11,575 nucleotides of DNA, from assembly GCA_023264915.1 (NCBI GenBank), contig JAHFUU010000031.1, positions 1 through 11,575 of the forward strand. The letters run 5' to 3'. The stretch is from Microthrixaceae bacterium (GTDB lineage: Bacteria; Actinomycetota; Acidimicrobiia; Acidimicrobiales; Acidimicrobilacustridaceae). Under the pieces are notes generated by a model. That model saw nothing but the letters and a program-made list of their open reading frames with translations. It was not told the DNA's origin and searched no databases. Below, piece after piece: positions 1 to 5,726 of the stretch (its first letter is position 1; every line of letters starts with the position of its first letter). The translations under genes and the position numbers were made by a program.

Positions 1-189
1 ATCGAAGCCGCTCTGAAATACAAGCTGTCCAACGCGATCGTGGAGTCCACCAACACCAAGCTGCGGGTGCTCGCACGGATGGCCTACGGGTTCAAAGACC
101 CCGACCACCTCATCGCTCTCACCCTCCTCGACCGAGGCGGCCACTGCCCACCTCTCCCCGGGCAGCCGGTCCAGTCCGACGCAGCATGA
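1..189 (+). CDS. ISL3-family transposase, C-terminal end (5' part outside window)
   Basis: The reading frame is open from the first base and ends in TGA at 187-189, giving the last 62 residues of a protein that starts outside the window. The block reading SNAIVESTNTKLRVLARMAYGF, then DPDHLIAL and the LDRGG.CPPLPG tail, matches what I know of the end of the DDE catalytic domain of ISL3 transposases; the E of VEST would be the last acidic residue of the triad. The protein would cut and paste its own element. A candidate terminal inverted repeat begins three bases after the stop, as expected for the right end of a compact insertion sequence. Whether the element is intact cannot be judged because its left part is not visible. 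Family assignment is from remembered conserved motifs. Confidence 0.82.
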   Translation: MEAALKYKLSNAIVESTNTKLRVLARMAYGFKDPDHLIALTLLDRGGHCPPLPGQPVQSDAA

Positions 190-191
190 CC

Positions 192-212
192 CACGGAAAC
201 AGCAAGGGAGCC
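192..212. repeat. Candidate right terminal inverted repeat of the ISL3 element
   Basis: Read on the minus strand this 21-base stretch begins GGCTCCCTTGCTGTTTCCGT. ISL3-family ends typically start with GGCTC and, in actinobacteria, often run into a TTTCCGTG-like block. It lies directly after the transposase stop. ISL3 elements usually make 8-bp target duplications, so 213-220 (CTATTACC) would be one copy. The left end is outside the window, so neither the repeat partner nor the duplication can be confirmed. Confidence 0.45.
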
Positions 213-1033
213 CTATTACCCCCAGGCCGCCACCATGGTCGCCGACGAGGGCGGACCGGCGGTGCCGGAGCTGGCACGACGATTGCTCGTCACCTCCTGC
301 CACCTCGACCCGCCTCGCGCCTTGGTCGCCGTGCTGGAGCGCATGCACCGAGCAGGCGTCGCCCTCGGCCCACGGCGGGGCGATCATCGCCAACGGCAAC
401 CTCTACTGCCCGTGCACGCCGCCGGCCCTGCTCGACATCGTTCCCCTCGCCCGGGCCGCCACCGCCGAGGCCACCGCCGCCCACAACACCCACACCGCCG
501 AGGCCGCCCGCTACAAGCTCGGGCGCATCAGCGCGGATGACGCCGACGGCTACCACCGCGCCGGCTGCCCGGCGGCGGCCGGGAAGCTCCGCTGCCCACT
601 GCGCCTCGCGTCGATGACGCTGGGCTTGGACAGGCCCGAAGTGCTCGAACCCCCCGAGCACCCGCCGCCATGCTGCACACAACAGACCCTCACCGTCCCA
701 CCTGAGATCAACGCCAAGACCGCCCAACGCCACGACTACCCCGGGCCGGCATGGCGGGCGTCCTACGCCCGGCGCAGCGCAGCCGAGCGCACCTTCTCGA
801 CCGGCAAGGACCCCGCCACCAACGACGCCGGGCGCCGCGGCTGGTGCCGGCTCATGGGCCTCACCGCGATCACCCTGTTCCTCACGACGCTCTACATGGT
901 TCGCAACGACCACATCGTCGTCGCCTTCGAAGCACGCGTCGCCGACGACGAACGCCGGGCCGCCAATGGACAGCCGCCCAAGACACGACGCCGACGGCGA
1001 CGCACCCTCGACGACCTCATCGACACCAGCTGA
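213..1033 (+). pseudogene. Frameshifted, truncated transposase-like gene remnant
   Basis: Two frames together resemble one protein family. Frame 1 (about 214-360) gives a fragment with ELARRLLVTSCHLDPPRALVAVLERMHRAG. Frame 2 (about 350-1033) gives HGGAIIANGNLYCP, then YKLGRISADDADGYHRAGCPAAAGKLRCPLR, then PEHPPPCCTQQTLTVP, SYARRSAAERTFSTGKDPATND, RRGWCRLMGLTAITLF and an Arg-rich end (KTRRRRRRTLDDLIDTS), stopping at 1031-1033. I recall this as a DDE transposase-like protein (IS1182-like or unclassified IS) common in actinobacterial genomes; the Cys-rich middle and the RRSAAERTFS/RGWCRLMGL end are its hallmarks. Roughly 40 residues expected between the two fragments are absent, so there is a deletion as well as a frame change, and the N-terminus is missing at the ISL3 boundary. 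The gene is dead unless the sequence is wrong at about 355. An intact downstream start at ATG 614 would give only a 139-residue tail. Confidence 0.68.
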
Positions 1034-1162
1034 ACCCGTCCCTCACGCGCCGACGCGGCCCACCAGCGGCGCACGCCGGAACACGAAAACCGCCCGCCAC
1101 GCTGACCGCACGCGGCTCCGCAACGGGTGATCCCTGCCACACCCTTCGGTGAACATGGGCAC

Positions 1163-1181
1163 AGGTCTTACGTGAAGACCT
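1163..1181 (-). terminator. Hairpin just downstream of tRNA-Leu
   Basis: AGGTCTT (1163-1169) pairs perfectly with AAGACCT (1175-1181) around a five-base loop. It begins four bases past the encoded CCA of the minus-strand tRNA, where a terminator or processing stem would sit. No T-run follows on the minus strand, which is not unusual in high-GC actinobacteria, so termination is inferred from position and stem only. Confidence 0.45.
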
Positions 1182-1184
1182 CAG

Positions 1185-1272
1185 TGGTGCACCAGGTGGG
1201 ACTTGAACCCACACGTCCTTTCGGACACAGGATCCTAAATCCTGCGCGTCTGCCATGTTCCGCCACTGGTGC
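1185..1272 (-). tRNA. tRNA-Leu (anticodon UAG)
   Basis: On the minus strand the 5' acceptor arm GCACCAG (1272-1266) pairs with CTGGTGC (1195-1189), followed by discriminator A and an encoded CCA (1187-1185). The anticodon stem CAGGA/TCCTG encloses the loop TTTAGGA, giving anticodon TAG, which reads leucine CUA and possibly other CUN codons. The TTCAAGT T-loop sits in the stem GTGGG/CCCAC, and the long variable arm (TGTCCGAAAGGACG region) marks a class II tRNA, as expected for leucine. All arms are complete, so it looks functional. A TAGGTT box lies about 12 bases upstream of the 5' end and could be a -10 element, but I see no clear -35. The gene sits at the edge of the transposon-derived region, with no visible duplication of its 3' end. 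Confidence 0.96.
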
Positions 1273-1419
1273 GTGACGTCCCCGAACCTAGCGGGGCCGT
1301 GCCGGCCCTACGAGTCATGTTCTCCTCGGATGGGTGACCGTTGCTCTTCCCGGGCCGTGCAACCGGAGCTGGACCTGCGAGCCGTCCGCGGGCCGGGGCC
1401 GCGGTTCGTGCGGGCCGGC

Positions 1420-1436
1420 CCGAAGTCGCACTTCGG
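1420..1436. other. Hairpin in the gad upstream region
   Basis: CCGAAGT (1420-1426) and ACTTCGG (1430-1436) form a perfect 7-bp stem around CGC, overlapping the palindrome CGGGCCGGCCCG at 1411-1422. It lies about 160 bases before the gad start. It could be a terminator or attenuator stem, or a protein-binding site. No T-run follows on either strand, so the role is unassigned. Confidence 0.4.
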
Positions 1437-1440
1437 TGGA

Positions 1441-1480
1441 CCCGTTGGCCCCAGAGCGGCCCGTTGCCCCAGAGCGGCCC
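1441..1480. repeat. Short tandem repeat, two copies of 18-19 bp
   Basis: The unit CCCGTTGCCCCAGAGCGG occurs at 1460-1477 and, with one extra G, at 1441-1459, followed by a further CCC. It lies in the gene-free stretch before gad. It may be a slippage product or paired binding sites; nothing in the sequence decides between these. Confidence 0.7.
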
Positions 1481-1581
1481 ATGCTCTTGCTCCCCCAGCA
1501 GAGCTCGCCGCCAAGAGGCAGACTGACCCGACTGCCAACGTTCACCGGCAATGACACCACCTACAGACCCAAAGCAAGACC

Positions 1582-1588
1582 GAGGGGG
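1582..1588 (+). promoter_or_regulatory. Ribosome binding site of gad
   Basis: GAGGGGG sits six bases before the GTG at 1595-1597. This spacing and strength decide the start of the glutamate decarboxylase against the longer open frame that reaches back to 1334. Confidence 0.75.
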
Positions 1589-1594
1589 ACATCC

Positions 1595-2998
1595 GTGGCT
1601 CTGACCAAGCAGAAGATCGGCGCAGACTACGACGAGGCACTTCGAGTGATCGCTCCGATGTTCGGGCTTCGCGAGATGGCCTCGCCGATTCCCCGATTCG
1701 AGCTCGCCGACAGTGACATGCCTGCCGATGCCGCCTACCAGCTGATCCACGACGAGCTCCAGCTGGACGGCACACCCGTTCTCAACTTGGCCTCGTTCGT
1801 CACGACCTGGATGGAACCTCAGGCCGACAAGCTCTGCATCGAGGTCGCCGGGAAGAACTTCATCGATCAAGAGGAGTATCCGGCCACCAACAAGATCGAG
1901 CAGCGCTGCATCAGCATCATCGCCGATCTGTTCCATGCGACGGCCGAAGGCGAGCGCGCGATCGGCACCTCCACGATCGGCTCCTCTGAGGCCATCCATC
2001 TTTGCGGCCTCGCCATGAAGCGCAACTGGATCAATCGCCAGGCGGCCAAGGGTGCCGACACGAGCCGCCCCAACCTCGTCATGAGCGCCGCCGTGCACGT
2101 GACCTGGGAGAAGTTCTGCCGCTACTTCGACGTAGAGTGCCGCGAACGCCCTCTCGCCGAGGGACGCTACGTCATCGATCCCGAGGACGCGATGGCTGCC
2201 TGCGACGAGAACACGATCGGGGTGGTCGGCATCCTCGGCACCACCTACACGGGTCACTTCGAGCCGATCAAGGATCTCAACGACGCCCTCGTGGCGCTCA
2301 ACGATCGCACTGGCTGGCAGATCGCCCTTCATGTCGACGCCGCCAGCGGAGGCTTCGTCGCACCCTTTGCCTACCCCGACCTCGAGTGGGACTTCCGCCT
2401 CCCTTCTGTCCGCTCGATCAACGTGTCGGGCCACAAGTACGGCCTCGTCTACCCCGGGGTCGGTTGGGCCATCTGGCGAGAGGCCGGCGACCTTCCCCAG
2501 GAGCTGATCTTCCACGACAGCTACCTCGGCAACGACCAGTCGACCTTCGACCTCAACTTCTCCAAGCCGAGTGCCTCGATCATCGGCCAGTACTACAACT
2601 TCGTCCGTCTCGGGCGCGCTGGCTACACCGCGGTGATGAGCAACCTCCTCGAGACCTACGGGTTCCTCGACGAGACGGTGCACTCCCGCGGGCGGTGTGA
2701 GGTGCTGAGCGAGAGCGGCAACCTGCCTGTGCTTTGCGTGAGGTTGACGCCCGACCTGCAAGCCAGCGCACATGACGTGGCCCACCATTTGCGCCAGCGC
2801 GGCTGGATCGTCCCCGCTTACTCGATGCCGCCCGCGGTCGAGGACATGACCGTCCTGAGATGCGTGGTGCGTGAGGGGTTCAGCCGCGATCTGGGTGACC
2901 AGCTGCTGGAAGCCCTCAACGATGTGATCCGCGAGCTCGAGAAGAACCCGCCAGCGCGACCCAAGCCGCGCCGCCGCTCGAAGCAACGAGTCTGCTGA
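1595..2998 (+). CDS. gad: Glutamate decarboxylase (PLP-dependent)
   Basis: Converts L-glutamate to 4-aminobutyrate and CO2 using pyridoxal phosphate, consuming a proton; in bacteria this serves acid resistance or GABA metabolism. Translation from GTG 1595 gives 467 residues, almost exactly the length of E. coli GadA/GadB. Diagnostic blocks in order: ASPIPRFELAD near residue 29, FVTTWMEPQADKL near 68, NFIDQEEYPAT near 88, IGTSTIGSSEA (123-133), HVDAASGGFVAPF (246-258) and SINVSGHKYGLVYPGVGW (274-291), whose Lys281 is the PLP-binding lysine. The C-terminus ends in a basic PPARPKPRRRSKQRVC tail and lacks the terminal histidine that closes the active site of E. coli GadB at neutral pH. No glutamate/GABA antiporter gene is nearby in the window, so a full acid-resistance system is not shown here. 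It is convergent with the S15-type hydrolase, 45 bases apart. Family identity is very secure; physiological role is inferred. Confidence 0.95.
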   Translation: MALTKQKIGADYDEALRVIAPMFGLREMASPIPRFELADSDMPADAAYQLIHDELQLDGTPVLNLASFVTTWMEPQADKLCIEVAGKNFIDQEEYPATNKIEQRCISIIADLFHATAEGERAIGTSTIGSSEAIHLCGLAMKRNWINRQAAKGADTSRPNLVMSAAVHVTWEKFCRYFDVECRERPLAEGRYVIDPEDAMAACDENTIGVVGILGTTYTGHFEPIKDLNDALVALNDRTGWQIALHVDAASGGFVAPFAYPDLEWDFRLPSVRSINVSGHKYGLVYPGVGWAIWREAGDLPQELIFHDSYLGNDQSTFDLNFSKPSASIIGQYYNFVRLGRAGYTAVMSNLLETYGFLDETVHSRGRCEVLSESGNLPVLCVRLTPDLQASAHDVAHHLRQRGWIVPAYSMPPAVEDMTVLRCVVREGFSRDLGDQLLEALNDVIRELEKNPPARPKPRRRSKQRVC

Positions 2999-3043
2999 GA
3001 GCTGGCAACCACGGTGGCGCCGGTCACTCCCCGGCTCACGTGC

Positions 3044-5563
3044 TCACCCCGTGAAACGAGGTGCCGCCTGGTCCACGACTGCTCTGCTGGCAGCGCTGCT
3101 GGCTGCGGTGCTGGCCGTGCTGCCTCCCGTTGAGCCCGTTGAGCCCGTTGAGCCCGTCGGGCCGGCAGTGGTCGTGGTGGTCGTGGTCGGCGGCTCGACC
3201 CGCTCGATCTCTGTGTTGGTGATCTCGACATATCCCCCGGTCCGGCACACCTGGCCACGAAGCGAGTCACAGGGCGGGTGATCGGTGGGCAGGATCACGG
3301 TGGGGACCACCGGGAGCACGAGCTTGGAGGCCATCGTCCCGCCGCGAGCCACGTCGTCATAAACCGGGTCAGTGCCGTAGGAAGGGTTCTCGAAGGCCCA
3401 CAGGGGCAGGTCACGCCCAGGAGTCCCGATAGTGATGCGCAACCGGGAGCCTGCGCGGAAGGGGTGAGCGACCGCGTAGAGCGGGATCTGCACCTGGCTG
3501 AACTGTCCCGCCGGCAGTTGCTGGTAGTGGGCCTGATCATAGAGGTGCTCGACGAGGAACTGGTCGGTGCGCGATGCGTCGACCGCACGGAACCCGGCCC
3601 GGAGCTGGCCCGTTTGGACCTGCACCTCGTTGCCGTCCGGATAGACCTCAGACATCACGACCTCGAGGTTGGCATCGGTCGCAGTGCTGCGCAGCCAGAT
3701 GTCGAGATGGCCTGGACCGGCCACCGTCATGTCAGAGCTGAGCGGCTCGGTCAGGTACGACAGCCCCATTCCTTGTGCCAGGGGCTGCCAGTTCACGTTG
3801 ATCGGGGGCTTGACGAAATCCATGGCACTGCTGCTCGAGTAGCTGACCGGGCCGGCGCCGGCATCGAACTGGAACCTGTCAGCCGCGTGCCCGGCCCACG
3901 CGGTGTCCGTCAACGAGCCATCGTCACCCAAGTACCACGTCCTGGGAGTGGCCGACGGTGGCGGCCAGGATGGGTAGCTGGCCTCGCCCCTCTGCACGGG
4001 GGCGGCTGGAACCGTCGGGTGGCCTGCTCCGTTCTCGAACAGGACACGAACAGAGGGCTCGGCTTCATAGGCAGCCAGGGCCGAGGAGAACGGAGGCGAG
4101 AAGCGCTCGTTCTCGAACCCAAGGCCCGGGGCGCCGAACTCGGTCTCGAAGACCGCGGGAGCGAAGAAGCGCACCAGATCGGGGATGTGGGGCACCTCGC
4201 GCTTGACATAGAACGAAAGGAACTCGTACCAGCGCCAGAGCACCATTGGCGTGTAGCCGTCGGGGTGGCGGCCGTTGAACACGGTGAACTTCTTCACCGG
4301 CGCGTTGTCGAAGTCACCGAGCATCGAAGCGAACTTGGCTCCTGTCTCCTCGTCCTGCCAGGCACCGGTCAGGTACACAGGCACGTCGATGTTGGGAACG
4401 AGCCTGGCCAGCCGGCGCTCGTCAGCATCAGCGGGGCGGAACTCGAGCGCCTTGGCGAACTTCTCGAAGTCGGGGTTCTGGCTGCGCAGCTTCACGTTGT
4501 CTGCGCAGGTCGTGTCGCCGTTGTTGATCCTCTTGCTGACCCAGCTGTCACCACCGGGCGCGTTCTGCGCGTCGCGTTCAGCAAGCCACTGCTTCGTGAA
4601 CCCGCCGTTGTACACGCCACCCGGCCACTGCTCGAACCAGGGGTCCTCGATGACTGACAACGGCGTGATGGCAGCCAGGCTCGGCGGCCTGGTCGAGGCG
4701 ACGAACAGCTGGCTGATCCCGCTGTATGAGAGACCGACCATTCCGACCTTGTGGTTGAGGACCCACGGCTGGCGGGCGATCGACTCGATGACGTCGTATC
4801 CGTCGGCGAACTGCGCGGGGTTGAACACGTCGAACACGCCACCACTGCAACCTGATCCACGCATGTTGACAGCCACGCTCGCAAAGCCCAACAGGTCAGC
4901 GATGCGGGTTCCGGGTTCTTCGTGATCCGGGTTCGAGGGGCCGTAGCCGGAGTACTCGACGACGGTCGGGTACGGTCCGTTGCCGTAGAGGCCAGATGCG
5001 GGGAACCGGACGTTGATGCTGAGCTGCACGCCATCGCGCACCTCGAGGTACTGGTATCCGAGGTTGACCGTATGGCTGTCGTAGAACGAAGCCGGCGGGT
5101 GATCTCCGACGGCTTCGACCCCGAACAGATCGGTGACCTCGAGCGGTGACCGGGACTCGTCGGCGATGCGGTACATGCCCGGCTTGAGGGTGTGACCCGC
5201 TGTCGTCGGCAGCGGGTTTCCGGCTCCGGTCACGAAGGTGAGGTAGCTGTCAGGCACATAGGCGAAGTTGGCCTGGCCGAGGCTGTCAGCCACCAGCGTG
5301 AGCAGGCGCTCGCTCGTGCCGGGCGCCAGCAACGTGAGGTGGTCGCCGGCCCCGGCACCGGTGACGGTCACGACCTGGACCCCGGGGCGGATGGTGAAGG
5401 TGGCCGGCACAGCGCCGCTCAGGTCGACCGTGCCGCCCCCCGCTGCTGTCGCCGGTGGCGAGGACATCATCGCCACGGCCCCGGCGAGCAGGGCGAACGC
5501 CAGCGCTGAAGCCGTGCGGCGGCTGACCCTGCCGTGGCTGCCTGAGGTGGGCCGAATGGGCAT
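3044..5563 (-). CDS. Secreted S15/CocE-type alpha/beta-hydrolase (Xaa-Pro dipeptidyl-peptidase-like)
   Basis: 839 residues from ATG 5563, with GGAGG ten bases upstream. Residues 1-41 form a signal peptide: an Arg-containing n-region (GRVSRRTAS), a hydrophobic core ALAFALLAGAVAM and an ATA-A cleavage site. Residues about 45-145 are probably a beta-rich domain. The hydrolase core follows: YPTVVEYSGYGPS near 198, VAVNMRGSGCSGG near 230, FADGYDVIESIARQPW near 252 and GLSYSG at 277-282, with nucleophile Ser279; Asp404 (AWQDEETG) and His433 (NGRHPDG) are likely triad partners. Residues about 480-760 resemble the C-terminal jelly-roll of the CocE/X-Pro peptidase superfamily (LSYLTEPLSSDMTVAGPGHLDIWLRSTATDAN). 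The family cleaves X-Pro dipeptides, acyl esters or glutaryl amides, so substrate is unknown. The last 48 residues are a Thr-run plus Gly-Ser-Thr repeats, suggesting an extracellular flexible or glycosylated tail; there is no sorting motif or membrane anchor. Probably monocistronic. Confidence 0.88.
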   Translation of the reverse strand: MPIRPTSGSHGRVSRRTASALAFALLAGAVAMMSSPPATAAGGGTVDLSGAVPATFTIRPGVQVVTVTGAGAGDHLTLLAPGTSERLLTLVADSLGQANFAYVPDSYLTFVTGAGNPLPTTAGHTLKPGMYRIADESRSPLEVTDLFGVEAVGDHPPASFYDSHTVNLGYQYLEVRDGVQLSINVRFPASGLYGNGPYPTVVEYSGYGPSNPDHEEPGTRIADLLGFASVAVNMRGSGCSGGVFDVFNPAQFADGYDVIESIARQPWVLNHKVGMVGLSYSGISQLFVASTRPPSLAAITPLSVIEDPWFEQWPGGVYNGGFTKQWLAERDAQNAPGGDSWVSKRINNGDTTCADNVKLRSQNPDFEKFAKALEFRPADADERRLARLVPNIDVPVYLTGAWQDEETGAKFASMLGDFDNAPVKKFTVFNGRHPDGYTPMVLWRWYEFLSFYVKREVPHIPDLVRFFAPAVFETEFGAPGLGFENERFSPPFSSALAAYEAEPSVRVLFENGAGHPTVPAAPVQRGEASYPSWPPPSATPRTWYLGDDGSLTDTAWAGHAADRFQFDAGAGPVSYSSSSAMDFVKPPINVNWQPLAQGMGLSYLTEPLSSDMTVAGPGHLDIWLRSTATDANLEVVMSEVYPDGNEVQVQTGQLRAGFRAVDASRTDQFLVEHLYDQAHYQQLPAGQFSQVQIPLYAVAHPFRAGSRLRITIGTPGRDLPLWAFENPSYGTDPVYDDVARGGTMASKLVLPVVPTVILPTDHPPCDSLRGQVCRTGGYVEITNTEIERVEPPTTTTTTTAGPTGSTGSTGSTGGSTASTAASSAASRAVVDQAAPRFTG
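3126..3161. repeat. 9-bp tandem repeat encoding Gly-Ser-Thr units
   Basis: CCCGTTGAG is repeated three times without mismatch (3126-3152), followed by a diverged fourth copy CCCGTCGGG (3153-3161). Nine bases keep frame, so copy-number change would lengthen or shorten the Gly-Ser-Thr tail of the minus-strand hydrolase without breaking it. A neighbouring GTC/GTG-rich stretch (about 3167-3190) encodes a run of seven threonines. Confidence 0.85.
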
Positions 5564-5608
5564 TGGTGATCAGCCTCCGTGGTCTTGGCGGGATCGTCGT
5601 GCCGAGGT

Positions 5609-5636
5609 GCAGATGGTGGCCGGACCCACCATCTGC
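5609..5636. promoter_or_regulatory. Perfect 11-bp inverted repeat upstream of the S15-type hydrolase
   Basis: GCAGATGGTGG (5609-5619) is the exact reverse complement of CCACCATCTGC (5626-5636), with CCGGAC between. It lies 46 bases before the hydrolase start and 90 bases past the stop of the upstream flavoprotein gene on the same strand. It could be a dimeric repressor operator in the hydrolase promoter or leader, an attenuator stem, or a terminator of the flavoprotein transcript. No T-run follows on either side, which argues against a classical intrinsic terminator. Confidence 0.6.
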
Positions 5637-5726
5637 CGAACGCGGATCACCTCCGAGCCGATGTCACACTAAGGCACGAAATGTATCACCCACTGAAGGG
5701 TCCCGCGATCGGTGTCCGCAAGCCCC

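Larger units (their letters stand above)
1273..1594. other. Gene-free leader between tRNA-Leu and gad
   Basis: This 322-base stretch holds no convincing gene. The gad frame stays open back to ATG 1334, but that extra 87 residues is Pro/Arg/Gly-rich and unlike any glutamate decarboxylase, while a strong ribosome binding site favours the GTG at 1595. The stretch should contain the tRNA promoter (minus strand) and the gad promoter and leader (plus strand). Visible structure: the 12-bp palindrome CGGGCCGGCCCG (1411-1422), a 7-bp stem with 3-base loop (1420-1436), and a two-copy tandem repeat (1441-1480). No sigma-70 hexamer pair stands out. Confidence 0.6.

Noticed and set aside
186..617. 143-codon open frame starting with MTHGNSKG
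   Set aside because: Pro/Arg-rich, overlaps the candidate IS end and both frames of the transposase remnant; out of frame with the family-like fragments.
1294..1308. GGGCC/GGCCC stem upstream of tRNA-Leu
   Set aside because: Five-base GC stem with no supporting signal; not distinguishable from background.
1334..1594. N-terminal extension of glutamate decarboxylase from ATG 1334
   Set aside because: The extra 87 residues are low-complexity and unlike the family, the region carries tandem repeats, and GAGGGGG six bases before GTG 1595 marks the true start.
1235..2986. 583-codon open frame on the minus strand opposite gad
   Set aside because: It is antisense to a secure glutamate decarboxylase and runs through the tRNA-Leu gene; its composition is what G/C-ending codons produce in the opposite strand. 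No family motif is visible.
3019..3035. GCCGG/CCGGC stem between the convergent gad and hydrolase genes as a bidirectional terminator
   Set aside because: Only five base pairs, no T-run on either strand; chance occurrence is likely in GC-rich DNA.
3126..3161. Short repeats considered as a CRISPR-like array
   Set aside because: The 9-bp units are directly adjacent with no spacers and encode Gly-Ser-Thr in frame; this is a coding microsatellite.
3278..4657. 459-codon open frame on the plus strand inside the S15-type hydrolase gene
   Set aside because: It is a shadow of the minus-strand gene, which has a signal peptide and catalytic motifs. The plus-strand product is rich in Val, Glu, His and Arg with no recognisable domain.
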